A stretch of 31,095 bases of DNA from a virus. The position numbers and the translations under genes were made by a program. Below are positions 13,100 to 22,022 of this stretch, one piece after another. Positions within the stretch are counted from its first letter, which is position 1. Each line of letters begins with the position of its first letter. The DNA is taken from the IMG/VR virus record IMGVR_UViG_3300049259_000082, positions 1-31,095 of that record; one strand, 5' to 3'. Under the pieces are notes generated by a model that was given only the letters and a program-made list of their open reading frames with translations, was not told the DNA's origin and did no database searches.

Positions 13100-13364
13100 G
13101 GAAAGCTCCGGTCGTCTCGGCGATCACCTTCCATTGCGCGGCGATCGCCTCCTTCTCGCGGGCGATGCGCTCCCACTCGTCGGCGTTGGTTGAGCGGCCG
13201 GTCTTGTGGCCGCGCTTGTAGGCGAGGACACCGAGCACGATCGAGCCGATCGCCGAGATGATCGCGGCGACACCGCCGAGAAACGCGCCGTCGATGGCGG
13301 CGGCGAAGGTCACTCCGACAAGCCATTTGCCGACATGCACCGCTCGTCCGGACGCAAAGCTCAC
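13089..13364 (-). CDS. Holin-like membrane protein (91 aa)
   Basis: The start GTG 13364 overlaps the amidase stop (GTGA). Two hydrophobic helices (WLVGVTFAAAIDGAFLGGVA and AAIISAIGSIVLGVLAY) are followed by a basic, helical cytoplasmic tail (RGHKTGRSTNADEWERIARE). Its location immediately downstream of the endolysin gene makes it a holin candidate. The lysis cassette thus has at least three membrane proteins, and I cannot say which makes the pore. Confidence 0.65.
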   Translation of the reverse strand: MSFASGRAVHVGKWLVGVTFAAAIDGAFLGGVAAIISAIGSIVLGVLAYKRGHKTGRSTNADEWERIAREKEAIAAQWKVIAETTGAFHDE

Positions 13365-13957
13365 CGGAACGGGATGTGGAAGCCCGCGCCTTGCGCACGG
13401 GCGAGAGCGAGGCAGTAGTCGACCTTCGGCAGATACACGTCCCAGGGGAAGCTGACGCCCGGATCGGTGTGGCTCGACTTGTGGAACACGGCGTTGATGT
13501 CGCGATGGCCGGCGAACCCGCACACCGTCGGATTCGCGATCTCGCCGGGCGTCAATTGGCGGACCGGAATGTGGATGCCGGGGAACAGTTCGAGGCCGTG
13601 GATGATCGAGGCGGCGAGCCCGGCCGAGTAGTTGAGCATCTCGGTGTCGGCAAGCCATTCGCCGCGGGTTTGGCGGGCGTAGCCGGCGTGCTCGATGCCG
13701 ATGCCGTCGTGGTTGGCGCCCGGTGCGTGCCAAGCCGTGTCACCGACGTTGACGCCTTGCACGACCGAGTTCTTGTCGACGGCGAAATGCCAGGAGGCGC
13801 GCGGCGAGCGGGCGCCTTGGAACAGGTCGCCGAGCTTCTCTGCGGTGTCGGCGCCTTCGGGGACTTCCATGTCGTGGATGACGATCACGATGCGCTTCTC
13901 GCCTTGGCGGCCGCGGTGCTGGAAGCGGCACGGCTTGAGGAGGTAGGTGCCAGGCAC
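13361..13957 (-). CDS. Endolysin: N-acetylmuramoyl-L-alanine amidase (Amidase_2 type)
   Basis: The 198-residue protein has the zinc amidase pattern: VIHDMEV with His28, WHFAVDKNSVVQGV, AWHAPGANHDGIGIEHAG with Glu89, GFAGHRDINAVF with His151, and HTDPGVSFPW with Asp165. His28, His151 and Asp165 are the probable zinc ligands. The enzyme cuts the amide bond between muramic acid and the stem peptide of peptidoglycan. No cell-wall-binding domain is visible, so it is a single-domain lysin. The only start in the frame is GTG 13957, with a weak Shine-Dalgarno sequence. Confidence 0.92.
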   Translation of the reverse strand: MPGTYLLKPCRFQHRGRQGEKRIVIVIHDMEVPEGADTAEKLGDLFQGARSPRASWHFAVDKNSVVQGVNVGDTAWHAPGANHDGIGIEHAGYARQTRGEWLADTEMLNYSAGLAASIIHGLELFPGIHIPVRQLTPGEIANPTVCGFAGHRDINAVFHKSSHTDPGVSFPWDVYLPKVDYCLALARAQGAGFHIPFR

Positions 13958-13993
13958 GGCGCCATGGTCGATGCTGGCTACGAACCGTCACCG

Positions 13994-16273
13994 TCAGTTG
14001 AAGGACATCGCCTGTCCGAGCAGGAAGCCGCCCAAAGACGGGCAGCCTCGACAAAGCTGCGCGATGTGGGCGGCGACGCGACGCCGGCTGAGCGAATGGT
14101 CGTAGGTGGCGTAGGCGGCGATGGCGGCACCCCACAGCGGGGCGATGCTGCCGACGGTCGTACCGGGCACACCGTCTCCGGCGCCGTCGAACACGAGGGC
14201 GCCGTCGAGCCAGGTGCGGGCCCGGGCGAGCGCGGCGTCGTAGGTGGTGATGATGTGATGCCAGCACGTGCCGTTCACCGTCTCGACATGGTCGCCGCCT
14301 TCTTGGGCGGTGGCGGTCTGTGCTGCGTCGCCGTAGTAGGTGAAGTCGATCGGGCCGGCGATCACATGGAGGACGTCGCCGACATCGAGGCGGGTGCCGT
14401 GGCGGGCGACGATCTCCACGGTCCACGAGTGGTCGGCGGCGGCGGGAGCGCCGAACAGGTCGGCGGTGTCGGCGGTCGTGACGAGGGCATCGTCGTCGCT
14501 CAAGCGTCTCGTCGCGTACGTGGCTGACGCCTCGGGCATGTCGTCGCAGACGGTGCAGAACGGATGGTCGGCGGTGAGCTCGAGGTAGTCGGCGTCCATG
14601 CCGGTGAGCACGACGGTCAGCATGGCGAGCGGGTTCGAGAAGCCGACGTAGTGCCAGCCGCGGGTCGGGGGTGCGACGCTTGCTTCGTGGAAGTCGACGC
14701 GGCCTTCGTCGGGGTTGACCGATCCGAGGGTGCCGCCGAACGGCCAGGCGGCACCGTTCTGCACCCACTGTGAGCCGCTGGGCGGCTCGTTGGAGGCGGC
14801 GAACCCGACGTTGAGGGTGGCGTACCGTTCGGCCGGCGGGGTGAAGGTCGGCCAGTTGCCGTCGGCGCCGTGCAGGTCGCCCCACAGGATCTGGTCGATG
14901 GTGATCGGCCGCTTCACGTAGTCGGGCGCTTGCAGCACGTCGAGGAGGTAGAAGCAGCCGGCCGACCAGCCGCTGTCGTAGAAGGTGACCGGGAACTGGA
15001 GCTCGAGGTCGGGGTCCTCGCCGGCTGCTGCGATGTGTTCGAACAGGGCGAGGCGGTAGCTCCAAAGGTCCAAGGAGCCGGGAGGGAAGCTGGCGCTGTC
15101 GTGGTCGAAGGTGAAGTCGTCGAGAAGCGTCCAGCCAGGAACGGTGCCGCCGACCCCGCCGCCGTAGATCGGCACGTCGATGTCCGGCGGAGCTGGGCGG
15201 GTGCCGGGGATGCCGGAGTCGTTGCGGAAGTTGGCCGCGATAACGACGGCGAGGATGCGCTGGTCCTCGTAGGGGGCGACGTTGCCGGCGAGCGTGAAGT
15301 ACGGCTTGGCTGACCAGTCGGCGCTGGTGGCGACGATCCCCATCCCGGCGCGACGTTCGATGACACCGCGCGGATACCAGGTGTCGGTCATGTCGTAGCT
15401 GTTGCCGGACAGGTCGGGGACGACGTGGGAGGCGAGCATGCCGGGCAGCCAGAAGCCGGTGGGTGTGTCGGCGAGGACGTCCTGCTCGTAGCAGTCGAGC
15501 GGCGTGTCGACGGCGATCGCAACGTGGAACGGCACCGACGTCCAGGAGGACCACAGGCCGGTGGTGTCGTCCTTGATGCGCACCCACGCCCAACGGTTCC
15601 CGGCAACGTACGGAAGGTCGACGGTCCAGGTGGGGGTGCCCGCGCCGGAGGTGCTGTCGACGAGCGTGGAGCCGACCGTCGATCCGGCGGTGATGCGAGC
15701 CTCCCAATGGTCGCCGGCCGGGGTCCAGGTGACGGTCACCGAATCGGCGCCCTCGTCCTCGACCGTGATGACCTGGTCGACGGTCGGTGACGTGATGGTC
15801 GGCGGGTCGGGAGGGTCGGGCGGTGGGACGAACGGCTCGTGATTCCAGTCGGAGTCGCTTGCCAAATCGAGGTCGGTGATGACGTGCGTGTCGAACGGGC
15901 CGCTCCAGCCGCCGTCGTAGATGCCGCCGTACGGGAACGTGTAGCCCCACGGGCCGTTCCAGCTTGTCTTCAGAACACGGAACGCGCCCCACCCGTCCCA
16001 GATCGTCGGGGCGGCGCTGTCGAAGCTGAACCCGGCGGTGACGGTGCTGTCGGGGATGCTGCCAGCGATGCTCGTCCAAACCGAGATGTCCCACACGTAC
16101 GTCGAATCGTCGGGGTCCTCGATGACGAGATCGAGCTGGTTGACGAACCCGTCGCCGCTCGTCCAATCGCCCGGATCGATCGGCGGTACGACAAGCGTGA
16201 ACCGGCCGTTGTAGTTCCCGAATCCGTCGACGGTGAACGAATCGAAGAAACGGGCCGACGCATGCGCCGTCAT
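13994..16273 (-). CDS. Large minor tail / host-contact protein (759 aa)
   Basis: The protein is beta-rich, with many Trp, Tyr and Asp. After an N-terminal sandwich (about 1-150) there is a Pro-rich linker (PPPDPPDPPTITSP) and a fibronectin-type III-like domain (about 160-260: VTVTWTPAGDHWEARI). A concanavalin/LamG-like domain ends the chain (about 620-740: WHHIITTYDAALARARTWLD, followed by YDHSLSRRRVAAHI), a fold used for sugar binding. It probably contacts the host surface. It follows the Gp37-like gene and precedes the endolysin gene. TGATG overlap at 16273. Confidence 0.75.
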   Translation of the reverse strand: MTAHASARFFDSFTVDGFGNYNGRFTLVVPPIDPGDWTSGDGFVNQLDLVIEDPDDSTYVWDISVWTSIAGSIPDSTVTAGFSFDSAAPTIWDGWGAFRVLKTSWNGPWGYTFPYGGIYDGGWSGPFDTHVITDLDLASDSDWNHEPFVPPPDPPDPPTITSPTVDQVITVEDEGADSVTVTWTPAGDHWEARITAGSTVGSTLVDSTSGAGTPTWTVDLPYVAGNRWAWVRIKDDTTGLWSSWTSVPFHVAIAVDTPLDCYEQDVLADTPTGFWLPGMLASHVVPDLSGNSYDMTDTWYPRGVIERRAGMGIVATSADWSAKPYFTLAGNVAPYEDQRILAVVIAANFRNDSGIPGTRPAPPDIDVPIYGGGVGGTVPGWTLLDDFTFDHDSASFPPGSLDLWSYRLALFEHIAAAGEDPDLELQFPVTFYDSGWSAGCFYLLDVLQAPDYVKRPITIDQILWGDLHGADGNWPTFTPPAERYATLNVGFAASNEPPSGSQWVQNGAAWPFGGTLGSVNPDEGRVDFHEASVAPPTRGWHYVGFSNPLAMLTVVLTGMDADYLELTADHPFCTVCDDMPEASATYATRRLSDDDALVTTADTADLFGAPAAADHSWTVEIVARHGTRLDVGDVLHVIAGPIDFTYYGDAAQTATAQEGGDHVETVNGTCWHHIITTYDAALARARTWLDGALVFDGAGDGVPGTTVGSIAPLWGAAIAAYATYDHSLSRRRVAAHIAQLCRGCPSLGGFLLGQAMSFN

Positions 16274-16707
16274 CAGTTGATCCGGATGTGGCCGCCGAGA
16301 TTCCCGAGTCCGCTACCTGCCGTCAAGCATTCGAGGTTGATCTTGTCGCGAGGCACCGTGTCAACACCCTGAATCCAGTACGCCTCGCTGTCCCCGGACG
16401 CGAGGGTGATGACGTCGCCGGTGAGCGTGCCGTTGAGCACGAACTGGAACGTCGAGTCGACGCCCGCAACATCGTCGGCGACGATCGTGATGATGACAAC
16501 GGAGCCGCCGCGCAGAACCGACTGCGGGTTCGTTCGGCCGGCGCTCATCGGCCCGGAGTTGTGGAACGGCCACACCTCACCGCCGCTCACGTGCGGCGCA
16601 GGAAGCGGCTCAGGATGCCGGGTCGCGAGCGGTGTGCGACCGGCGCCGTGCCCGACCTGGCGGCCGGCCGCGAGCGCGCGTTCCTCGGCGGTCGGGCGGC
16701 GTTTCAC
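16273..16707 (-). CDS. Minor tail protein, beta-rich (144 aa)
   Basis: GTG 16707 overlaps the upstream TGA (GTGA) and the 3' end overlaps the large tail gene. The N-terminal third is basic with Pro; the C-terminal part is a compact beta domain (GSVVIITIVADDVAGVDSTF, NGTLTGDVITLASGDSEAYW). Its position between the Gp37-like protein and the host-contact protein suggests a baseplate or tip component. No catalytic motif is seen. Confidence 0.65.
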   Translation of the reverse strand: MKRRPTAEERALAAGRQVGHGAGRTPLATRHPEPLPAPHVSGGEVWPFHNSGPMSAGRTNPQSVLRGGSVVIITIVADDVAGVDSTFQFVLNGTLTGDVITLASGDSEAYWIQGVDTVPRDKINLECLTAGSGLGNLGGHIRIN

Positions 16708-18323
16708 GCCGACTCCAGATTCAAGTCGTAGATCGGCTGGCCGGCTTCGTCTTCGCTGACGTTGATGCCGGCCACCCGGTAGGTGGCCGGCGCGCCGTCG
16801 AAGTCCGGTGCGGTGATGATGTCGCCGACCTCGAAGTCGACGTACGGCACCGCGTTGACCGGCTCCAGGCGAACCGAGCGGATCACCTCCGCCGGGTCGG
16901 CGTGGTCGTTGAGGTAGGCGGTGCCTTGATCGTCGATGCTGCCGTCCGACCCACCCGAGCCTGCCGACAGCGCACCTTCGCGCCGTCCCCACGCCGTGAC
17001 GGCCGCGCTGTCTTCGATCTCGCGCCATCGGTTGTCGGCGCCCTTCACGAGCAGGTTGTTCTCGCCGGGCGCGGCACGATCGTGGGCGAGCGCGCCGATG
17101 TTGAGGGCGTACTCCGCTTCAACCGATCCGGACAGATCGGTGCCGGTGACGAAGGCTTGCAACGTGAGCGTCGTCGAGTTCGGCTTGATGCGGAAGATGG
17201 CCACACGCATCGCCATCAGCTTCTGGGCGACCTCGAGCAGGCGACCGCCGATCTGCACGGCGAGATTGATCTCCTTCGGCCAAGGTGTGCCGTCGGAATC
17301 CACGGTCGCGTCGAAGTCGTAGTGCAACGGCAGGATCGCGCCACGCGTGTGGGCTTCGTCGATGAGGATCTTCATGATGTGCCCGGGTGTGAGGCCCGGT
17401 TCGGTGACGGGAAAAGCGAGCATCTTCGTGCCGGCACTGCCGCCGCCCACCACGCGCCCATAGGCGCCGCCGGCTTCGATCTTGATGACCGAATACATGA
17501 GCGCGGTCACGTTCGTTTCCGGGACCGGCCGGTCGAAGTTGATGAGCTCCACCGCATACTGGTGGATGACCGCGTCGAGCATCGTTGCCGGGGTTGACTG
17601 ACGTTCCGCCCACATGCCTGCCTGTTGGCGAGCAAGGACGGCTTCGCTGTCCCGGTACAGCTTGAAGCCGTCATCCGCGGTCAGGTCGTCGACGTACTCG
17701 CCTTCCTCGGCGAACGTGAGGTCGCCGCGCAGATAGATGCTGCCCGGAGGGACGCCGACCGGGTCCCAGGCGCCGGGGTTGTCGCCGTTCGCGGGGCCGA
17801 TCCAGATGCCGTTCGGGTCGCGCCAATCCTGCGGCTCCATGAACCACGGCTTGGTGGGGTCGACGTCGTCGTAGCGCTTCAGCTCGGTGGCGTTGTCCCA
17901 CGATGTGTCGTCGTAGTACTTCGACATCCAGCCGAGCCAACGTATGTCCGAGAAGGTGAACGAGCCGACGCCGGTTTCCGGGTCGACACGAGCCTGTTCG
18001 AGAATGGCGATGGCGTCGCGGCCGATCACGTTCTCGACACGGCCGGCTTCACGGTTCTGCGGGTCAGCCGACACCTTCGAGCGGGGCTCGATGAGGCCCC
18101 ACCAGCGGGGCGTGCCGCCGATCGAGAAGCGGACGAGCCGACCGTCGGTGAGCAGCGCCTCATCGGCGTGACCGACTTTGATCTCGATGCTGTGCGAGCC
18201 GGGAGTTGACGGCTCGTCGAGCCAGGTGCGGGGGGTGTCGGATTCGAGGGTGTCGATGTGCGCGAGCGGATTGGTCGGTGTGGCTGCGACCTCGTAGACG
18301 TCGACCGTGATCGCGCGGGTCAT
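16704..18323 (-). CDS. Minor tail protein, ReqiPepy6 Gp37-like (539 aa)
   Basis: The start ATG 18323 overlaps the preceding micro-gene (ATGA). The N-terminus (DVYEVAATPTNPLAHIDTLE, then RTWLDEPSTPGSHSIEIKVG) and centre (GREVENV-type GRVENVIGRDAIAIL; TPGHIMKILIDEAHTRGAI; DFDATVDSDGTPWP) match the Gp37-like minor tail proteins of actinophages, which lie just after the distal tail protein and form part of the tail tip. The ends carry a Gly/Ser-rich loop and a beta domain. Function: assembly of the tip; enzymatic activity is not indicated. Confidence 0.8.
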   Translation of the reverse strand: MTRAITVDVYEVAATPTNPLAHIDTLESDTPRTWLDEPSTPGSHSIEIKVGHADEALLTDGRLVRFSIGGTPRWWGLIEPRSKVSADPQNREAGRVENVIGRDAIAILEQARVDPETGVGSFTFSDIRWLGWMSKYYDDTSWDNATELKRYDDVDPTKPWFMEPQDWRDPNGIWIGPANGDNPGAWDPVGVPPGSIYLRGDLTFAEEGEYVDDLTADDGFKLYRDSEAVLARQQAGMWAERQSTPATMLDAVIHQYAVELINFDRPVPETNVTALMYSVIKIEAGGAYGRVVGGGSAGTKMLAFPVTEPGLTPGHIMKILIDEAHTRGAILPLHYDFDATVDSDGTPWPKEINLAVQIGGRLLEVAQKLMAMRVAIFRIKPNSTTLTLQAFVTGTDLSGSVEAEYALNIGALAHDRAAPGENNLLVKGADNRWREIEDSAAVTAWGRREGALSAGSGGSDGSIDDQGTAYLNDHADPAEVIRSVRLEPVNAVPYVDFEVGDIITAPDFDGAPATYRVAGINVSEDEAGQPIYDLNLESA

Positions 18324-18436
18324 GCGATCGGCCAGTCGCCGTCGGAGAAGTCGATCTCGGAGAAGTCGAAGACGAGAGGCAGGCCAACATCGGTGGCTTC
18401 GTCGAGCAGCGTGCGAAGGATCTCGCCGGGAGTCAC
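18320..18436 (-). CDS. Micro-gene resembling an internal Gp37-like segment (38 aa)
   Basis: GTG 18436 overlaps the upstream TGA and the TGA overlaps the next ATG, a perfect fit to the operon. The product contains TPGEILRTLLDEATDVGLPL and ends with DFSEIDFSDGDWPIA, which closely resembles the segment TPGHIMKILIDEAHTRGAIL and its following DFDATVDSDGTPWP in the adjacent tail protein. It could be a small folded peptide, a duplicated module or the remnant of a split gene. Confidence 0.55.
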   Translation of the reverse strand: MTPGEILRTLLDEATDVGLPLVFDFSEIDFSDGDWPIA

Positions 18437-18909
18437 GCGAGGTTGCCGGCGGGGATCTTGATTCGGAACACGCCGCGAACAAAGTCGCCGGACTCCGGCG
18501 ACCAAGCCGCCTTCGTGAGTACCGTGACCGGGCCTTCGTCGGTGACGCCGTCGTGATGGAACTCGGCGGGGCGGGTGCCGTCGGCGGTCGCCGGGATGGC
18601 GAGCAGATTCGTTCGGAGAAACAGCAGGTTCGCGCGCAGACCGGCGATCTCGTCGGTGTTCGTTGTGCCGTTCTGATCATGGCCGCCCCACACGTCGACC
18701 GGCAGCAGCACGATTTTCTCGGCGGGCTCGTGCTTGACGGCGAGCGTCGCGCCTCCGGGGATCGGACGGTTCGCGCCCACCATCTCGGCGCCGTCGAAGA
18801 AACCGGAGTAGTCCCACGCATTCCATGCCGGCGTGTTGAATACGACTTCGGCGAGCCCGCCCGCCGCGGGCAGCACCAGATACGTGTCGGTGGTGATGAC
18901 GGTCGGCAT
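18433..18909 (-). CDS. Minor tail protein, distal-tail position (158 aa)
   Basis: ATG 18909 follows the tape-measure stop by one base. The sequence is a beta-rich single domain (TDTYLVLPAAGGLAEVVF, AEKIVLLPVDVWGG, GVFRIKIPAG). In phages of this type the first gene after the tape measure usually encodes the distal tail protein, but this one is short and without clear homology. It may be a truncated or divergent counterpart. Confidence 0.6.
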   Translation of the reverse strand: MPTVITTDTYLVLPAAGGLAEVVFNTPAWNAWDYSGFFDGAEMVGANRPIPGGATLAVKHEPAEKIVLLPVDVWGGHDQNGTTNTDEIAGLRANLLFLRTNLLAIPATADGTRPAEFHHDGVTDEGPVTVLTKAAWSPESGDFVRGVFRIKIPAGNLA

Positions 18910-18910
18910 C

Positions 18911-21460
18911 TCAGGCGCTCAACGTGAGGGACACGACGCGCAGCTCGTCGGCGAGGCCGCCGGGCCCGGAACGATCGTCGCGGCCGGCGTGATATTCGAG
19001 GTTGCCGATGTGGAGACCGCTGGCTCCGCCGTTCGGGATGATCGTGCCGGACGTGTTCGGGACGAACCATTCGGGGCCGTGCTCGCCGGTGAGGTACGGC
19101 ATGTTCGCCGCGACCGGGCCGCCCGACGCGCGTCCGGGCGGGTTGTAGCTCAACCCGAACAAGCCCGCGAAGGCTCCGGTGCGGTCGGCTGCCGGCAGCC
19201 CGAGGATGCCGGCGATCAGATCCGTCGGCAAGCTCATCTGGCCGGCCAGGATCTGCGCTTCGGTGAGAATCGATTCGGCGAGCGCCTTCGAGAACGCATC
19301 CTTCGTCGCCGGGAAGTCCTTGTACTTCTTGATGAGCGCATCCAACTGCGTGTTCATGGATTCGAGGCCGTTGATCGGATCGTCGTCGGCCTTCGCCTGC
19401 TGTTCGAGCGCGGAGATGACGCCGAGGGTGGCGTCGGCCATGTCGTCCTGCTTGTGCGCCACCTTGTCGATCGCCGCTTCGAGCGGAAGCTCCGGGATCT
19501 TGCGGGCGGCGTCGATGTAGCGGTCGATGTCGCCGGCCAGTCCCGGATACTGGTTGCGGAGATCGAGCAGCGAGTCGACGAGCGCCTGATGGCGGGCCTG
19601 CGCGGTGTTGGCGATCTCGCCGCTGTTCGCCATCGAATCGACTTCACGCTCACGCGCCTCGATGACGTCGAGCAGCGCGGAGTGCAGATCGTCTTGGGTG
19701 GCGACCTGCTTGCCGTCGATCCGAATCAGCCCATTAAGCCGAGCGACCGCGTCGCCGGTGAACTCCTTGTTCGTATCCGTCAACTTCCTGATCGACTGAC
19801 TGGCCGCGGTGTGGGCGCGGTCGGCGGCGAGCACTGAGTCGAACACCTGCGCCACCGCGTCGCTGTAGGTCTTCATCTTCGACGCCGAGCTCGACGCCTC
19901 ATCACCGGTGCCTTTGATCGCATCAGACAGGGACGACTCGGCGGAGGTGACGCCCTGGGCGGCCTGCATGGTGTCGACCAGCTGGCCGATGTGGGCGTCG
20001 AAGGCTGCCGTCGCCCGCTTCTCGTAGGCGGCGGCCAGCTTGTCCATCCGGTCGGCGAGCTCCTTCGCCGCCTTGCTGCCGTCGTCCATCTTGTCGTTGT
20101 CCTGCTTCTGCTTCTTCGCGTGATGCTCGGCCGCGTCACTGGCCTTCACGTAGCTGTCTCGCAACGCCTGCAACGTGAGGGCCTGATTGTGGGTGAGCGG
20201 ATTGTTGAAGAGCCGCGTCTCCATGTCCTTGAAGGTGCTGCCGCCCTTGATGATCGCCTGGACCGCCTGCTCGATCGACACGCCACCGGTCTGCAAGCCC
20301 TTCGCGATCGAGTCGACGCTCAGGCGGGCACGCAGGAACTTCGCTGCCGCGGTGTCCGACGCGTCGCCGGCATCGACCATCGCCGCCGTCAACTCCTGCG
20401 TCCGCTGTGTTGCATCATGTTCGGCGTGGATCAACGATCCGCCGATCACCGCCACCGCCGCGCCGATACCGACCGTGCCGGCGGCTGCCGCGGTCGTGCC
20501 GAGCACCGGGAACAGTCGAAGCAGCGTGTCTTCGGCGCCTGTCGCAGCCGCAGCGATTCGCGTGCCTTCGAGCGCCTCAGTCAGCTTCTTCAACGCGATG
20601 CTTCCGGCGATAGCGACCGTCGCGACCGAACCGACGGTAACGATCGTCGTCTGTGCCGCGCCCGGCAACGCCGTGAACCCATCAGCGACTGTTCCGAGGC
20701 CTCGGTCGAGCGCATCGATCTCGGGAAGCAGTGCGGTGCCGACCGCCTCCTCGAGATTCTTGATGGACACATGCAGCTTGTCGCCCGCCGTCGCCCCCGC
20801 GGCGGCGGCGCCCGAGTACTGCTCGCCGAGCTTCTGGAGGATGAACCGCTGCTGCTCGATGAGCGGCGTACCGTCCTTCATCATCTCCTGCAGCTTCTTC
20901 AGATCGGAGCGTGCCAACGATCCGTTGCGTGAGAGGGCGAGCGCGCCGGTCGACGGCTCGTTCAGCGCTTTGCCGATCGCGATGATCGACGACTGCAGAT
21001 CAGTGCCGAGCGCCGCGCTCATGTCGACGGCGGCTTTCGTCGCGTCGTCGAAGATCTTGTCCGGGCCGACATTGCGGATCTTCAGGAAGGTGAGCAGGAC
21101 GCGTTCGCCGTTGGAGATCACCTCGTCGTCGACGCCCGCCACCTTCGACAGCGAGTTGGCCAAGTCGTCGACCTGCTTTGCCGACACGCCCGCCGCACCG
21201 CCGGTCGAACGCAGCACCGCCTGGGTGAGCGCGGTGGCCTTCTCCGCCTGGCGTGCCTCGTCGACCGTCGACTTGAACGCCGACTCCAGCTTGAAGCCGG
21301 CGAAGCCCAACCCGAACCCGAACGCGGCCTGGCGTCCGAGCTTGTTCAAGCCGTCGAGGAGATCTGTCTGGCCTTTCGTGGTGGCCTGCTTCAGCGTCTT
21401 CTCGAACGGCTTCGCGTCGAGCTCGAGGACGCCATACAGGGTCCCCACCTGCAAGGCCAT
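18911..21460 (-). CDS. Tape measure protein (849 aa)
   Basis: A long helical protein with coiled-coil and Ala-rich regions and two hydrophobic stretches (about 271-291 and 317-345). It opens with MALQVGTLYGVLELDAKPFE and contains the typical motif VLLTFLKIRNVGPDK followed by ALSRNGSLARSDLKKL and GEQYSGAAAAGATAGDKL. The tape measure sets the length of the tail tube and is placed inside it during assembly. The length of 849 residues suggests a tail of roughly 120-130 nm if the usual 1.5 Angstrom per residue applies. It is preceded by the G/GT chaperone genes (TGATG overlap). Confidence 0.95.
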   Translation of the reverse strand: MALQVGTLYGVLELDAKPFEKTLKQATTKGQTDLLDGLNKLGRQAAFGFGLGFAGFKLESAFKSTVDEARQAEKATALTQAVLRSTGGAAGVSAKQVDDLANSLSKVAGVDDEVISNGERVLLTFLKIRNVGPDKIFDDATKAAVDMSAALGTDLQSSIIAIGKALNEPSTGALALSRNGSLARSDLKKLQEMMKDGTPLIEQQRFILQKLGEQYSGAAAAGATAGDKLHVSIKNLEEAVGTALLPEIDALDRGLGTVADGFTALPGAAQTTIVTVGSVATVAIAGSIALKKLTEALEGTRIAAAATGAEDTLLRLFPVLGTTAAAAGTVGIGAAVAVIGGSLIHAEHDATQRTQELTAAMVDAGDASDTAAAKFLRARLSVDSIAKGLQTGGVSIEQAVQAIIKGGSTFKDMETRLFNNPLTHNQALTLQALRDSYVKASDAAEHHAKKQKQDNDKMDDGSKAAKELADRMDKLAAAYEKRATAAFDAHIGQLVDTMQAAQGVTSAESSLSDAIKGTGDEASSSASKMKTYSDAVAQVFDSVLAADRAHTAASQSIRKLTDTNKEFTGDAVARLNGLIRIDGKQVATQDDLHSALLDVIEAREREVDSMANSGEIANTAQARHQALVDSLLDLRNQYPGLAGDIDRYIDAARKIPELPLEAAIDKVAHKQDDMADATLGVISALEQQAKADDDPINGLESMNTQLDALIKKYKDFPATKDAFSKALAESILTEAQILAGQMSLPTDLIAGILGLPAADRTGAFAGLFGLSYNPPGRASGGPVAANMPYLTGEHGPEWFVPNTSGTIIPNGGASGLHIGNLEYHAGRDDRSGPGGLADELRVVSLTLSA

Positions 21461-22022
21461 CAGGCTCCCTTGAATCCGGCGAAGTAGGCGTCAACCGCCG
21501 CACCCCGGATCGTGCGCTTCGACTTCCCGAACCGCTGCGCGACCAGGAACACGGATTGCGCCGACAGGCCCCCGAGCAGCGCCTGGAATCGACGCAAGGT
21601 CATCCCGCCCGCGACTTCTTGCGTGACGTTGATGCGGTACTCCCGTTGGAAGTCCGCTTCGACGAGCGCCCACCGTTCGAGGACTTGCCGCCATCCGTCG
21701 CCGGCGCTTCGGCCGGCTCGTCTTCCCCCACCTCATCGCCGCCTTGCAACACATAGTTCACGACCGACTGCAGCTGCGAGATCGTGATTCTCCGCCGCAC
21801 CCATTCGTCGACCAGCTCGTCGCCGAGATACGCGCGAGCGAACTCCACGGTTTCGGAGCGGGTGAGCGCGCGCGCCTCATCCTCCGCTCCGAGGCGAAGG
21901 CGTTCGGCCATGAGCACCGCTTCGGCCGGCACCTCCCGCGGGATCGACCATTCCTGATCGAACAGTCGGAAGGTGATTGGCTTACCGGCTGCTTCGGCGA
22001 AAGCAGCGTCGAAGTCGTGCAT
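21460..22022 (-). CDS. Tail assembly chaperone GT fusion by -1 frameshift
   Basis: After the G frame ends at 21600, the -1 frame carries a conserved T domain: LERWALVEADFQREYRINVT, then GGMTLRRFQALLGGLSAQSV, and RTIRGAAVDAYFAGFKGA to the stop at 21460. This frame is open from a TGA at 21735-21733, so ribosomes must shift between there and about 21690. The best place is a G5 run (minus strand of 21725-21729) where GGG can re-pair after a -1 slip. G and GT chaperones keep the tape measure soluble and help assemble the tail tube. Confidence 0.8.
21600..22022 (-). CDS. Tail assembly chaperone G (140 aa)
   Basis: ATG 22022 overlaps the stop of the major tail protein gene. The protein has a folded N-terminal part (FDAAFAEAAGKPITFRLFDQEWSIPREVPAEAVLMAERL) and an acidic, then Ser/Lys-rich disordered tail. 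Location between the major tail protein and the tape measure, and the overlapping T frame, identify it as gpG. It is the unshifted product of the frameshift cassette. Confidence 0.85.
   Translation of the reverse strand: MHDFDAAFAEAAGKPITFRLFDQEWSIPREVPAEAVLMAERLRLGAEDEARALTRSETVEFARAYLGDELVDEWVRRRITISQLQSVVNYVLQGGDEVGEDEPAEAPATDGGKSSNGGRSSKRTSNGSTASTSRKKSRAG
21724..21733 (-). promoter_or_regulatory. Candidate -1 ribosomal slippery site (G5)
   Basis: The codon sequence is GTG GGG GAA with five G in a row (plus-strand C run 21725-21729). A slip by one base on the GGG in the P site re-pairs perfectly and moves the ribosome into the T frame, which is open immediately downstream. It is not a canonical X-XXY-YYZ heptamer. 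Confidence 0.5.

Noticed and set aside
13740-16166. 808-codon minus-strand frame of Arg/Pro/His-rich sequence
   Set aside because: It lies in another frame of the large tail protein gene (13994-16273), has a composition typical of shifted high-GC reading, and shows no start signal.
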